Shown piece by piece: positions 1 through 10,020 of a DNA stretch of 64,000 nt (position 1 is the stretch's first letter; each line of letters opens with the position of its first letter). Source of the stretch: Cytophagaceae bacterium (GTDB lineage: Bacteria; Bacteroidota; Bacteroidia; Cytophagales; Spirosomataceae); the NCBI GenBank assembly GCA_016722655.1, contig JADKIR010000004.1:2232001-2296000 (forward strand), in the 5' to 3' direction. Below the pieces are notes generated by a model. That model saw only the letters and a program-made list of their open reading frames with translations, was not told the origin of the DNA and ran no database searches. The translations under genes and the position numbers were made by a program.

Positions 1-2290
1 AAGCATTGGCCTGAATGTTTTGAGTTTTTAAGCCATTTGCCATTTTTTGACTTGCCGACCTGATAATATAAGAAGTAAGAACTTTAGGAGTAGAAGAATA
101 TTTAGAAGTTGAAAAGTCAAGTTGATTATTATAAAATTCATTCTTTTTATAAATAAGGGTATCTACCTGACCTTCAAGTGACATCTCTGTGGTAGCCCTG
201 CTCGTCAATAAACCATTAAGTAATGATCCTGGGGACACATAAACATCAGGATAGAAAAAACCAAAAAACCTTTTGGAATCCTTAAAATAAAGCCTGTAAT
301 TGGCCTCATAATTATCTTTTTCAGACTTTATATTTTTGGTAAGATAGTATTTGTTTCTTTCAGTTTCTGTTTCATTGAAATAAAGCAAATATTCTTTTAC
401 AAGTGTGTTTACATCATTGATGAGTGTGGAAGGTACAAAGTCACCGTTGACATAAAAGTTAAAAAATTCGGTAACCATCGAAAATCGTCTTTGATTTTCA
501 AATATTCCGGAATTAAAATACATAGAATCGACGGCAAATTCTTTATTGTCTTTTTTAATTTTTGTATCTAAAAACCTCGCTCGACCAATCCAGTCATCCA
601 GCTTGTTTCCAATAAAATCAAAATTTATGGTTGATTGTACCTGAAAATCATCTTTGGTAAAACCCAACGGTTTAAGATTGGCATTGTCAAGCAACCCTTT
701 TATTTTAAATGTATTGAGATCTTTATTGAAATCTACCATTCCTTCCACTTCAGCTACCAGATTGGGGTCATTTATTTCCAGATACCCATCAAATATCGAC
801 TGACCGAGTTTTCCATCAACGGTTATGTTGCGATAGTTGTAATTGTTATATCCAATTTCTGAAACAATGCCATCCAATTCAACCGAAGCATCGTCGATTT
901 TCAAACCTTTACCTTTTATTTTCCCGGCAAAAGTGAGTTTCTGAACTATTTCCTGATCAAATAATTTACCTAAATCAAAAGAATTTACATCAAGATCACC
1001 GAAATAGGTTGATTGTTCACTTTGGTCTGTGATTTTCACATTGACTTCCCCGCTTATTTTGCCCAATTGCTCTGAAACTAATAAAGGCTTGGATTTAAAG
1101 TCATTGTATAAACCCTCAAATGTTCCGGATAGAGCCAATTGGTCAATTTTTCTGATATATTTTTGAAAATCAGCATTTTGACTATATTGACTTACATCTT
1201 GCCAGGCCATTGTGGAAGCCTTGAGGTCAAGTTTTGTAAAAGTTTTTTTCAGGTCAGGAAATCCATTAAAATTAGCCGTTCCATTAAGGTTCGAAGTCTT
1301 ACCCCACTTAAGCTTAAAATCTTCAAAAGTTAGGTCCACATACTTGCCTTTCATTCTGGCATCAAGCAGGTATCGTTCATCATATTGATACATATTTGAC
1401 GAAAACCTACCCAGGTCTTTTGAATTCAGAACGGCATGCTTAATATCAGCATCCATCCTTACTTTATTAAAAAAATCATTGAAAGCAGATGGCCGGTCAT
1501 AATATAAATGTAGCCTGTCTCCCACATACGATTCGTTGATGTATGCCGAAAGTTTATCGAGAGTCATGGCTGTTTTGCAATACAGGAAATCGGTTTTGAT
1601 GTCTTTTACCACCAATTTGCTTCTTTTATCAGCAGCATTGATACTTTTAGCTTTAAAAGAAACCGTATCACCCAAAATTAACACGTTTTCCAGATTACCA
1701 TTTATATTGTCAAACCTGAAATTGTAATAATCGAAAAGCTCGTTAGGCATCAAAGGCCTGCGGTTGTCTTCCAGGCTCACCATTCCGTTTTTAACATAAG
1801 CATTGTCAATCGTGAAAGGTAAATTATGGTCGGCTATTCTGGGTTTTTTAGGATCACGACCAATATCCTGCACTTTTGCAATCCAATAATCGATATTTAA
1901 TGCACCGTTTTTTTCCCTGACAATTTTCACTTCCGGGCTTTTGAGCAATACATAGTCCAGATTGTTGTCAAACCTGATGATTTTTGCAGGATCAAAACTA
2001 AAATTAGTCTTACAGTTGACATATATTTCTCTTACAAAAATCATATCACGGCCTTTGAGATCTTTGATATTTACGTCCTCAAATGTGATTTCATCCAACC
2101 AGGAGATTCTTACCTGAGATACAGTTACATTGCCACCCAATTTTTCACTGAGCCACTCGGTACCCCGTTGTGTTATCGAGGTCTGAACTTCGGGCAATTG
2201 CAGAGAATAATAAGCCAAAATACCAAAACAAAAAACCAGAAGTGCCAGCACTCCCAGAAATTTTAGTAATATATTGGCTATTCGCTTCAA
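1..2290 (-). CDS. tamB: TamB-like translocation/assembly protein (N-terminal part; runs off the left edge)
   Basis: The frame stays open from the left edge to an in-frame TAA just upstream of 2290, giving about 763 residues of the N-terminal part. The only plausible start is a TTG at 2290, since no ATG lies near. It is followed at once by one membrane helix (about residues 7-27, rich in Leu/Phe/Val), after which the chain is a long, cysteine-poor, beta-rich repeat protein with AsmA/TamB character. Proteins of this family span the periplasm and help lipids or outer-membrane proteins reach the outer membrane; in Bacteroidota they are usually 1400-1700 residues, so about half is missing here. 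The gene is divergent from tsaD with a 117-bp gap, which I recall as a common arrangement in this phylum. The family call rests on the N-terminal anchor, length, composition and position, not on a catalytic motif. Confidence 0.75.
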   Translation of the reverse strand, partial: MKRIANILLKFLGVLALLVFCFGILAYYSLQLPEVQTSITQRGTEWLSEKLGGNVTVSQVRISWLDEITFEDVNIKDLKGRDMIFVREIYVNCKTNFSFDPAKIIRFDNNLDYVLLKSPEVKIVREKNGALNIDYWIAKVQDIGRDPKKPRIADHNLPFTIDNAYVKNGMVSLEDNRRPLMPNELFDYYNFRFDNINGNLENVLILGDTVSFKAKSINAADKRSKLVVKDIKTDFLYCKTAMTLDKLSAYINESYVGDRLHLYYDRPSAFNDFFNKVRMDADIKHAVLNSKDLGRFSSNMYQYDERYLLDARMKGKYVDLTFEDFKLKWGKTSNLNGTANFNGFPDLKKTFTKLDLKASTMAWQDVSQYSQNADFQKYIRKIDQLALSGTFEGLYNDFKSKPLLVSEQLGKISGEVNVKITDQSEQSTYFGDLDVNSFDLGKLFDQEIVQKLTFAGKIKGKGLKIDDASVELDGIVSEIGYNNYNYRNITVDGKLGQSIFDGYLEINDPNLVAEVEGMVDFNKDLNTFKIKGLLDNANLKPLGFTKDDFQVQSTINFDFIGNKLDDWIGRARFLDTKIKKDNKEFAVDSMYFNSGIFENQRRFSMVTEFFNFYVNGDFVPSTLINDVNTLVKEYLLYFNETETERNKYYLTKNIKSEKDNYEANYRLYFKDSKRFFGFFYPDVYVSPGSLLNGLLTSRATTEMSLEGQVDTLIYKKNEFYNNQLDFSTSKYSSTPKVLTSYIIRSASQKMANGLKTQNIQANA

Positions 2291-2407
2291 ATCTTATCCG
2301 TAATTTTGCTTTTGGTATCTGACTGAGAGTGTTTTTCGGTGAAAAGGCTTTTTATTTTTTAAAATGCACTGCAAAATTTCTCAAAAAATAACGAAAATAA
2401 AAACTTA

Positions 2408-3418
2408 ATGCCTTTTAATACCGAAAATATAACGATTTTGGCCATAGAGTCGTCTTGCGATGAGACTTCTGCAGCAGTCATAAAAAACGGTAAAATGCTT
2501 ACTAACATTGTGGCTTCACAGTTAATTCATGAAGTTCATGGTGGTGTGGTGCCCGAACTGGCATCCAGGGCACATCAAAAAGACATTGTGAGAGTAGTAA
2601 GCGAGGCTTTGAGTGAATCAGGAATTTCAAAAACCGAGCTGTCTGCAATTGCTTTCACCAAAGGGCCCGGATTGTTGGGATCCTTACTCGTAGGTACTTC
2701 ATTTGCTAAATCTATGGCCTTGGGTTTAGACATTCCTCTGATTGATGTCAACCACATGCAGGCACATGTTCTCGCCCATTTTATTGATGAACCGCATCCC
2801 GAATTCCCATTTTTATGCCTGACAGTGAGCGGAGGACATACACAGATTGTATTGATAAAGGGCCCATTAGACATGGAGGTTTTGGGTGAAACCGCTGACG
2901 ATGCAGTAGGGGAGGCTTTTGATAAAGCAGCTAAAATGCTGGGACTTGGGTATCCGGGTGGCCCCAGAATCGACGCTTTGGCAGCTGAAGGAAATCCTTT
3001 GGCATTCCCTTTCCCAATTTCAGAAATGCCGGACCTTACGTTTTCATTTAGTGGTGTTAAGACTTCCCTGCTTTATTTTATTCAAAAACACGGTGAAGAA
3101 TTTATCGAAAAAAATATGGCTGATATCTGTGCTTCGTATCAACACACATTGATTTTGACTTTAATCAGGAAATTAAAAAAAGCTTCGAAGTTGCACAAAA
3201 TTACCCAAATAGCCATCGCAGGAGGGGTAGCTGCTAACAAAGGCCTTAGAAAAGCACTTTCCGAAACCGCAGAAAAACAAAGATGGAAATTATATATTCC
3301 TGAATTTCAATATTGTACCGACAATGCAGGTATGATAGCCATATCAGCACATTTTATGTTTTTGGAAGGGAAATTTGCCAATCAAAAGGTGAGTCCTATG
3401 CCCCGGTACGCAATATAA
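2408..3418 (+). CDS. tsaD: tRNA N6-adenosine threonylcarbamoyltransferase TsaD
   Basis: TsaD transfers the threonylcarbamoyl group from threonylcarbamoyl-AMP to A37 of ANN-decoding tRNAs, together with TsaB and TsaE in the cytoplasm. The 336-residue length is normal for the family. The ASKHA-fold signature ESSCDET is at residues 14-20, the metal-binding HMQAH motif at 116-120 (two histidines), and the SGGHTQ nucleotide-binding stretch near 141-146. A DDAVGEAFDKAAKMLGLGYPGG-type block follows, and the C-terminal AGGVAANKGLR segment is also typical. The ATG at 2408 directly precedes the conserved N-terminus, so the start is secure. The gene stands alone, with 97 bp before the penicillin-binding protein gene on the same strand. 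Nothing is unusual. Confidence 0.97.
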   Translation: MPFNTENITILAIESSCDETSAAVIKNGKMLTNIVASQLIHEVHGGVVPELASRAHQKDIVRVVSEALSESGISKTELSAIAFTKGPGLLGSLLVGTSFAKSMALGLDIPLIDVNHMQAHVLAHFIDEPHPEFPFLCLTVSGGHTQIVLIKGPLDMEVLGETADDAVGEAFDKAAKMLGLGYPGGPRIDALAAEGNPLAFPFPISEMPDLTFSFSGVKTSLLYFIQKHGEEFIEKNMADICASYQHTLILTLIRKLKKASKLHKITQIAIAGGVAANKGLRKALSETAEKQRWKLYIPEFQYCTDNAGMIAISAHFMFLEGKFANQKVSPMPRYAI

Positions 3419-3515
3419 TTGAAGCCAAATAATCAATAAATGCGGTAGGGTGTCGTTGTTTATCCTGAAAACTTTTAAATTTGAGAATCTTTTCTGAAAA
3501 TCTTTCCAAAAAACT

Positions 3516-5852
3516 ATGAAGTTTCCGGTTGTCAATAATTTAGCCACAGGTACTTACAAATCGCTGATTAAGCTTATTTACAGGCTTTTCTATTTCGGAA
3601 TCATAAGTTTTTTGATTCTCATCATTGCTATAAATTTCAATTTTTTATGGCTATTTGGAAAAACTCCGGGTGTTGATGATCTGGATAATCCCAAAAGTGA
3701 AATTGCCTCTGAAGTAATATCGTCAGATGGTGTGGTTTTGGCAAAATTTTTCTTTGAGAATCGAAGTCCTATGACCTTTGAGGAAATCCCTCAAAATTTT
3801 GTAGATGCACTCATTGCAACCGAAGATGTAAGATATTTAAAGCATTCCGGAATTGACGCCCGCAGTATGGTCAGAGTGTTTGTAGGGCTTATCACACTTA
3901 ATCCAAATGGTGGTGGTAGTACAATTCCTCAACAGCTTGCTAAAAACTTATATAAACTCAGAAAAGACGAATCTTACGAAGGGCTACTCTATAAAGTGCC
4001 GGTGGTCAGGACCTTCGTGATAAAAGCCAAAGAGTGGATTACCGCCATTAAACTGGAAAGGAGATACACCAAAGCTGAAATTATGACAATGTATCTCAAT
4101 ACTATCGAATTTAGTAGTGGGGCTTATGGCTTAAAATCAGCAGCTAAAACATACTTTAAGAAGAGCCCTCATGAATTGAGTCAGGAAGAGTCAGCATTAT
4201 TAGTAGGAATGATACAAAATCCTTCCAAATTTAACCCTAAGTTTTTTCCTGAAAATTCGAAGGCCAGGAGAAATATAGTACTTTCTCAGATGGTGAAATT
4301 TAATAAAATAAGCCCGGAAGAAGGGAAAACCCTGGCTGAAGAACCAATCGTTTTAAATTATTCGCCCGAAAGTCACAACTATGGAACAGCACGATATTTC
4401 AGACAACATCTTCAGGAAATCTTAAAGACAGAACTAGACAAATTGGGCTATGAAGAAAATGACCTTTACACCAAAGGTTTCAAAATATACACTACTATAG
4501 ATTCCAGGATGCAAGCCTATGCTGAAGAAGTAGTAAAAGTGCATATGAAAGACCAGCAAGCTAAATTTAATTTTCACTGGAAAGGTCGCAATCCATGGGT
4601 AAGGCTTGAGAATAATAAATATGTGGAGATTAAAGATTTTATTGAAAATACCGCCAAACGTACTGATATATACCGTTCTCTCAAACAAGAAATAGGTAAT
4701 GATGAAGAGAAAATTTTCGCCGAAATGCGAAAAAAAGTACCCATGCGGGTTTTTACCTGGGATGGAGAGCGGGATACGGTTATGTCGCATTTAGACTCAA
4801 TCAGATATTATAAAAAATTTCTTAATATCGGAATGTTGGCCATGGATCCCCGAAACGGCCAGATAAAAGCTTGGGTGGGTGGCATAAATTACAAATATTT
4901 CAAATTTGACAATATATACCAAAGCCGACGCCAGCCGGGTTCCACATTTAAACCCTTTGTTTATGTTACTGCCATCGACAATGGTTTTTCTACCTGTGAA
5001 AAAGTAGTAGATGAGCCTATTTCATTTGGAGTGGAAGACGGAGTATATGGGAGTATTTATACCCCAAAAAATTCAGATGGCAAATATTCATACCAATCAC
5101 TTACGCTGAGACAGGCACTTGGGCAATCAATCAATACCGTAAGTGCTAGATTGATTAAAGAGTTTAAACCTTCAAAAGTAATAGAAAAAGCCCATCAGTT
5201 AGGAATAAAAAGCGAATTGCCTGACCAACCGTCTTTATGTTTAGGGGTTGGAGAAGTTTCCCTTTATGAATTGTTGGCAGGTTATGCCGTTTTTGCCAAT
5301 CAGGGTACTTATTCAGAGCCTCAGGTTTTGTTGCGTATCGAAGATAAAAATGGTGAAGTGCTGAAAGAATATTTTCCTGAACAAAAAGAAGTTTTAAGTA
5401 AAGAATCTGCTTTTAAAATGATTCACCTGATGCGGGGAGCAACCCTGCCCGGTGGTACAGCAATAGGACTCAGTCGTTACGGCGTATTAGATGGTAATGA
5501 AGTAGCCGCAAAAACTGGTACAACCTCAAATTTCTCTGATGGTTGGTTTATGGGTCTTACCCAAGATCTGATAGCAGGCGTTTGGGTAGGAGGCGAAGAC
5601 CGTGCCGTTCACTTCAGAAACATAGAGTTGGGGCAGGGTGCCAGAGTCGCTATGCCTGCCTGGGGAATGTTTATGCAAAAGGTTTATGGCGACAAAACCA
5701 TCGAATTTAAAAAGACCAAATTTAAAGTACCAGAAGGCATAAGAATAAGCGGAGATTGCGTATTTAGTCCCAATGAAGGCTTCCCGGCATCTGAGGCTCC
5801 GGCTTTGCAAAATCAGGATTTAAAACCTAAAGATTCTGACGAGCTTTTATAA
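3516..5852 (+). CDS. Class A penicillin-binding protein (PBP1A-like, bifunctional)
   Basis: A bifunctional peptidoglycan synthase with a glycosyltransferase domain (GT51) and a transpeptidase domain. One N-terminal membrane helix lies at about residues 24-48. The GT51 catalytic glutamate sits in EDVRYLKHSGID at about residue 103, and GGSTIPQQLAKNLY follows near 133-146. The transpeptidase triad is complete: SxxK as STFK (476-479), SxN as SIN (538-540) and KTGT (666-669). Length (778 residues) is usual for Bacteroidota PBP1A. The insert between the domains (about 340-440) is longer and more charged than the rest, as in related proteins. The protein acts on the periplasmic face of the inner membrane on lipid II and nascent glycan. 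It is probably monocistronic, as a 262-bp gap follows. Confidence 0.95.
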   Translation: MKFPVVNNLATGTYKSLIKLIYRLFYFGIISFLILIIAINFNFLWLFGKTPGVDDLDNPKSEIASEVISSDGVVLAKFFFENRSPMTFEEIPQNFVDALIATEDVRYLKHSGIDARSMVRVFVGLITLNPNGGGSTIPQQLAKNLYKLRKDESYEGLLYKVPVVRTFVIKAKEWITAIKLERRYTKAEIMTMYLNTIEFSSGAYGLKSAAKTYFKKSPHELSQEESALLVGMIQNPSKFNPKFFPENSKARRNIVLSQMVKFNKISPEEGKTLAEEPIVLNYSPESHNYGTARYFRQHLQEILKTELDKLGYEENDLYTKGFKIYTTIDSRMQAYAEEVVKVHMKDQQAKFNFHWKGRNPWVRLENNKYVEIKDFIENTAKRTDIYRSLKQEIGNDEEKIFAEMRKKVPMRVFTWDGERDTVMSHLDSIRYYKKFLNIGMLAMDPRNGQIKAWVGGINYKYFKFDNIYQSRRQPGSTFKPFVYVTAIDNGFSTCEKVVDEPISFGVEDGVYGSIYTPKNSDGKYSYQSLTLRQALGQSINTVSARLIKEFKPSKVIEKAHQLGIKSELPDQPSLCLGVGEVSLYELLAGYAVFANQGTYSEPQVLLRIEDKNGEVLKEYFPEQKEVLSKESAFKMIHLMRGATLPGGTAIGLSRYGVLDGNEVAAKTGTTSNFSDGWFMGLTQDLIAGVWVGGEDRAVHFRNIELGQGARVAMPAWGMFMQKVYGDKTIEFKKTKFKVPEGIRISGDCVFSPNEGFPASEAPALQNQDLKPKDSDELL

Positions 5853-5982
5853 GATTATTTTGAAAAACACATGAAAATATCATCATTTAAAAAACAATGA
5901 CTTTGGTTATGTTTTTATATTAAGTGTTGAAACATAGTTTGTTATACCTAATATTTTTTTTTATTTACAATTATACTGTTCC

Positions 5983-5999
5983 TGCCTGAATGTCAGGCA
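5983..5999 (+). terminator. Short hairpin after the PBP gene (weak terminator candidate)
   Basis: A 7-bp perfect inverted repeat, TGCCTGA/TCAGGCA with a 3-base loop, lies 131 bp after the PBP stop codon. No T-run follows, so it is only a weak terminator candidate. The rest of the gap up to nqrA is AT-rich and holds the nqr promoter. Confidence 0.3.
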
Positions 6000-6030
6000 T
6001 TAATAAAGGTTCAAAAAAATCATTTTTTTA

Positions 6031-6061
6031 TTGGGTTTTTAATTACTAAGCCATAGTTTTG
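6031..6061 (+). promoter_or_regulatory. Bacteroidota-type promoter of the nqr operon
   Basis: A -7 box TAGTTTTG (6054-6061) fits the Bacteroidota consensus TAnnTTTG. A TTG at 6031-6033 lies 20 bp upstream, the expected -33 spacing. Transcription would begin around 6067, leaving a leader of about 50 nt before the nqrA ATG at 6115. The match is by eye and not experimentally supported. Confidence 0.5.
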
Positions 6062-6114
6062 CGTAAATAGAAAACATAAGAATTGTTTTCGGATAAACCC
6101 TAATAATTAAATCA

Positions 6115-7452
6115 ATGGGTAAACAGATAAAACTAAAAAAAGGTTTTGACATAAAAATTCCGGGTGCTGCCCAAAAACAAATTGGCCAACTACAGCCTTC
6201 AAAAGTATTCTCAATTAAGCCTTCAGATTTTCGAAATTTCAGCTACAAATTATCTGTAGCCGAAGGCGATGAAGTTCTTGCCGGCCAAAGTATTATTTTT
6301 GATAAAGAAAGACCTGAGATTTTTATTCCTTCTCCAGTGAGTGGTGAGGTTGTCGAAATCGTTCGAGCTGAAAAAAGGCGTGTAACTCACATTAGGATCC
6401 TTGCCGACCAGGATACCAAATTCAAAACTTTCGAAACCCCCTCAAGCCTAACAAAAGAATCGGTAAAAGAAACACTTTTAAGTACAGGTACATGGTCCTA
6501 TATCAGGCAGCGTCCATTTGACTCTATTCCTGATATAGATTCAGAACCTAAAGCAATATTCGTTTCTTTATTTGATTCCTCCCCTTTGGCACCAGATTAC
6601 AGTTATGTATTGAAAGACGAACTAGCCGATTTGAAGAAAGGTTTGGAAGTACTTGGAATTCTTTCCGACGGGAAATTAAATATCGGCGTATCTTCAAATA
6701 CAGACTCGGAATTGTATCAGGGAGTCAATGCCACTATCAATACATTTGATGGTCCCCATCCTGCAGGAAATGTGGGTGTTCAGATTCACCATATCGACCC
6801 TATCAGGCCTGGACAGGTTGTTTGGTATGTTGCACCTCAGGATGCGGTTATTATAGGCAGAGTTTTTAATTCTGGAAAATATCAGGCTCAAAGAAAAATT
6901 GCCATAGTAGGTAGTGAGGTACAAAATCCTCAATATTATAGTGTGATTTCAGGTCAAACTATCGATAGTTTGGTTGCTGGAAAAACTACAGATGCACCTA
7001 TGAGAATTATACAAGGAAATGTACTTCATGGTCAAATTACCACGAAAGACGACTTCCTGTCATATTATACAAATCAAGTTACCGTAATTAAGGAAAGTAA
7101 AGAGCCTGAGTTGTTTGGATGGGCCTTGCCTGGATTTAGTAAGCTCAGTCTCAATCATTCGTTCCCTTCCTGGCTAATGCCCAAAAAAGTGTATAATCTC
7201 GATACCAGAATCAACGGGGAAGAAAGAGCGTTTGTAGTTACCGGTGAATACGAAAAGGTTTTACCAATGAATATCATGCCTGTGGTTTTATTGAAATCAA
7301 TACTTGCAGGGGATATCGAACGTATGGAAAATCTGGGTATTCATGAAGTCTCTGAAGAAGACTTTGCACTTTGCGAGTTTGTTTGTACTTCAAAAATCGA
7401 CGTGCAAAATATTATCAGACAAGGACTTGATCTTCTAAAATCAGAGGGTTGA
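6115..7452 (+). CDS. nqrA: Na+-translocating NADH:quinone reductase subunit A
   Basis: NqrA is the peripheral cytoplasmic subunit of the sodium-pumping NADH:quinone oxidoreductase and contributes to the quinone site with NqrB. The 445-residue length matches the family. Recognisable stretches are the N-terminal LKKGFDIKIPGAAQ segment, a biotinyl/lipoyl-like fold with FIPSPVSGEVVEIVRAEKR near residues 80-97, and NTFDGPHPAGNVGVQIHHIDPI near 210-231, a hallmark of NqrA. It has no signal peptide or membrane segment. It is the first gene of nqrABCDEF-apbE, with spacings of a few to 34 bp and overlaps that indicate one transcript. Confidence 0.97.
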   Translation: MGKQIKLKKGFDIKIPGAAQKQIGQLQPSKVFSIKPSDFRNFSYKLSVAEGDEVLAGQSIIFDKERPEIFIPSPVSGEVVEIVRAEKRRVTHIRILADQDTKFKTFETPSSLTKESVKETLLSTGTWSYIRQRPFDSIPDIDSEPKAIFVSLFDSSPLAPDYSYVLKDELADLKKGLEVLGILSDGKLNIGVSSNTDSELYQGVNATINTFDGPHPAGNVGVQIHHIDPIRPGQVVWYVAPQDAVIIGRVFNSGKYQAQRKIAIVGSEVQNPQYYSVISGQTIDSLVAGKTTDAPMRIIQGNVLHGQITTKDDFLSYYTNQVTVIKESKEPELFGWALPGFSKLSLNHSFPSWLMPKKVYNLDTRINGEERAFVVTGEYEKVLPMNIMPVVLLKSILAGDIERMENLGIHEVSEEDFALCEFVCTSKIDVQNIIRQGLDLLKSEG

Positions 7453-7486
7453 TAAATAAATTGAGTAATCTTAAAAGAAAATAAAA

Positions 7487-8647
7487 GTGAGTTTTATAAG
7501 AAAATTTGTAGATTCCGTAAAGCCGAACTTTTCGCACGGCGGTAAATACGAAAAATTTCATCATCTCTTTACTGCATTTGAGACATTCCTCTTTGTGCCC
7601 GAAACTCCCACCAATGGAACTGGAGTTCACGTTAGAGATGCGATGGATTTGAAACGAACCATGACGGTAGTAATTTTAGCTTTGCTACCTGCAACTCTTT
7701 TCGGAATGTGGAATGTTGGATACCAGCATTATCATGCATTCGGAATGGATAGTACACTGATGCAAAACTTTCTGTTTGGCCTCATTAAAACACTTCCCAT
7801 CATTGTAGTATCCTATGGTGTAGGTTTAGGAGTAGAGTTTATTTATGCCTATTTTAAAGGACACGCCATAAGTGAGGGATATCTCGTGACAGGCTTGTTG
7901 ATTCCCTTAACTTTACCGGTTACTGTTCCCCTTTGGATGGTCGCTTTAGGTGCTATTTTTTGTACACTGTTAGGTAAAGAGGTTTTTGGTGGTACCGGAA
8001 TGAACTTCATGAATCCGGCATTATTAGCCAGAGCATTTTTGTTTTTTGCTTTTCCGGCTTTTTTAAGTGGTGATATTTGGACAGACCTTTCCCCTGAAGT
8101 TGGTCATCAAATAGTAGATGCATTTTCGGGAGCAACCAGTCTTGTAACTTTTGATAAAAGTATATCGCAGCTTCCATCACTCTGGACCATGATTTCAGGT
8201 GTAGAACAGGGTTCTATAGGGGAAACATCCTTCATCGCAATCATGATTGGTGCAGCTGTATTAATCTTGACAGGTGTGGGTAGTTGGAGGGTAATGCTTT
8301 CCGCATTTATCGGATCTTTGCTCACCGGTTATTTATTAAATCTTTTGGCACCTGCCTCTAATCCTGAGCACGCAATGCATCTGGCTCCGTATATGCATTG
8401 GTTTATGGGAAGTTTTGCATTCGGCGTAGTTTTTATGGCTACGGATCCCGTTACTGCTGCCCAGACCACAAAAGGCAAATGGATTTATGGCTTTTTCATA
8501 GGCTTCTTTATTGTAATTCTTAGAGTGTTTAATCCGGCATATCCTGAAGCAGTTATGCTTACCATATTATTGATGAACGTATTTGCACCTCTTATTGACC
8601 ATTTAGTAGTAGAGCAACATATTAAATCGAGACTAAAAAATGCATAG
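7487..8647 (+). CDS. nqrB: Na+-translocating NADH:quinone reductase subunit B
   Basis: NqrB is the largest membrane subunit of the complex and forms part of the sodium path. It carries one covalent FMN bound through a threonine phosphoester. The flavinylation motif SGAT is present at residues 214-217 (Thr217 the expected attachment site) within DAFSGATSL, alongside many hydrophobic helices and the conserved block GMNFMNPALLARAFLFFAFP. The start is a GTG at 7487, 34 bp after nqrA; no ATG in frame would keep the conserved N-terminus (SFIRKFVDSVKPNF). Its C-terminal end overlaps nqrC by 8 bp. Flavinylation would be by the ApbE encoded at the end of the operon. Confidence 0.97.
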   Translation: MSFIRKFVDSVKPNFSHGGKYEKFHHLFTAFETFLFVPETPTNGTGVHVRDAMDLKRTMTVVILALLPATLFGMWNVGYQHYHAFGMDSTLMQNFLFGLIKTLPIIVVSYGVGLGVEFIYAYFKGHAISEGYLVTGLLIPLTLPVTVPLWMVALGAIFCTLLGKEVFGGTGMNFMNPALLARAFLFFAFPAFLSGDIWTDLSPEVGHQIVDAFSGATSLVTFDKSISQLPSLWTMISGVEQGSIGETSFIAIMIGAAVLILTGVGSWRVMLSAFIGSLLTGYLLNLLAPASNPEHAMHLAPYMHWFMGSFAFGVVFMATDPVTAAQTTKGKWIYGFFIGFFIVILRVFNPAYPEAVMLTILLMNVFAPLIDHLVVEQHIKSRLKNA

Positions 8648-9344
8648 TAATAAATATACCTTCATGTACTCTATTGGACTGTCTATTCTTACAGCAATAG
8701 TTTTAGTTTTAACATCAGAAACTTTAAAACCAAAGCAGGAATTCAATCTAGCTTTGGATCAAAAAACCAATATCCTTAAATCTTTATTGATTGATGGAAA
8801 ATCAGCCCAGGAAATTGAGAAAATTTATACTTCTCAAATAGAGGAAATCGTGGTGAATGGTGATGGAGAGGTTATTGATGGAGAAAAACCAACAGGAATT
8901 GTTATGAAAGAAGAGGTAGCAAAGCCAGTGAAAGACAGAAAATTGCCGGTATATATTTTCAAAAATACTGATGGTTCCAAAAATTACGTAGTTCCACTTT
9001 ATGGTGTTGGTTTGTGGGGCCCTGTTTGGGGCTATTTATCATTTGAAAAGGACCTCAACACAGTTAAGGGTGCCTATTTTGACCACAAAGGTGAAACTCC
9101 TGGTCTTGGTGCGGAAATTGCCGAAAAACCATTCCAAAGTCAGTTTATTGGGAAAAAAATAAAAGATGCTAATAACACGTTTGTTTCAATCAATGTAATT
9201 AAGACCACTGCGAAAGTTACTTTCGGCCCTGAACACAGAGTTGATGCTATTTCAGGCGGTACTTTGACTTCAGATGGTACCAATAACATGATAAAAAATG
9301 GTGTGGAAGGATATTTAAAATATTTTGAAAAAATCAAAGAATAA
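8640..9344 (+). CDS. nqrC: Na+-translocating NADH:quinone reductase subunit C
   Basis: NqrC has one N-terminal membrane helix (about residues 9-28) and a periplasmic FMN-binding domain that holds the second covalently bound FMN. The motif is SGGTLTS at residues 205-211, with Thr208 in the position of the FMN-linked threonine; the usual alanine is a glycine here (SGGT instead of SGAT). The GETPGLGAEI block near residues 151-160 is also diagnostic. At 234 residues it has normal length. The ATG overlaps the nqrB stop by 8 bp, indicating translational coupling. Confidence 0.96.
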   Translation: MHSNKYTFMYSIGLSILTAIVLVLTSETLKPKQEFNLALDQKTNILKSLLIDGKSAQEIEKIYTSQIEEIVVNGDGEVIDGEKPTGIVMKEEVAKPVKDRKLPVYIFKNTDGSKNYVVPLYGVGLWGPVWGYLSFEKDLNTVKGAYFDHKGETPGLGAEIAEKPFQSQFIGKKIKDANNTFVSINVIKTTAKVTFGPEHRVDAISGGTLTSDGTNNMIKNGVEGYLKYFEKIKE

Positions 9345-9349
9345 TTCTT

Positions 9350-10012
9350 ATGGAAGAAACTATAGAAAAAAAGAAAAAAGAAGGGCTTTTTTCAAAGAAA
9401 AATATGGAGGTAATCAAGGACCCGCTTGATGGCTCCAACCCCATTACTGTTCAGATATTAGGTGTATGTTCTGCCCTTGCTGTTACGGTTCAAATTAAGC
9501 CGGCTATTATTATGGCTTTAGGGGTAACGGTGGTTACAGCTTTTTCCAATCTGATTATCTCTTTAATTAGAAACAGTATTCCTAACAGAGTAAGGATGAT
9601 TGTTCAGCTGATTGTAGTAGCTACTTTGGTTACTATTGTTGACCAGTTGCTTAAGGCATACATGTTTGATGTAAGTAAAAAACTTTCAGTGTTTGTAGGT
9701 TTGATTATTACCAATTGTATTGTAATGGGTCGCCTGGAGGCATTTGCTTTTTCACAAAAACCATGGCCTTCATTTTTAGATGGTATTGGTAACGGTTTGG
9801 GTTATGGTTTGATATTGATCACCGTAGCTTTCATACGTGAATTGTTAGGAAGTGGTAAAATATTCGGAACTCAGGTGGTACCTCAATGGGCCTACGACCA
9901 TGGATATGTAAACAACGGTTTAATGATGCTTCCCCCATCGGCATTGTTTTTAATCGGAATCATTATTTGGTTCCATAGATCCAGAAATAAAAAATTAACC
10001 AATATTTCATAA
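9350..10012 (+). CDS. nqrD: Na+-translocating NADH:quinone reductase subunit D
   Basis: NqrD is a six-helix inner-membrane subunit that pairs with NqrE as inverted halves and holds an iron centre at their interface. Family sequence blocks are visible: NPITVQILGVCSALAVTVQIKPAIIM near residues 30-55, the conserved cysteine in IITNCIVMGRLEAFA near 118-132, and GLGYGLILITVAFIRELLGSGK near 148-169. Length (220) is slightly above the usual 200-210 because of a lysine-rich N-terminal extension. It lies 5 bp after nqrC and 8 bp before nqrE. Confidence 0.96.
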   Translation: MEETIEKKKKEGLFSKKNMEVIKDPLDGSNPITVQILGVCSALAVTVQIKPAIIMALGVTVVTAFSNLIISLIRNSIPNRVRMIVQLIVVATLVTIVDQLLKAYMFDVSKKLSVFVGLIITNCIVMGRLEAFAFSQKPWPSFLDGIGNGLGYGLILITVAFIRELLGSGKIFGTQVVPQWAYDHGYVNNGLMMLPPSALFLIGIIIWFHRSRNKKLTNIS

Positions 10013-10020
10013 AATTAGAT

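Noticed and set aside
1139..1727. Small plus-strand frames within the first 2.3 kb
   Set aside because: All fall opposite the continuous tamB frame and show no coding features.
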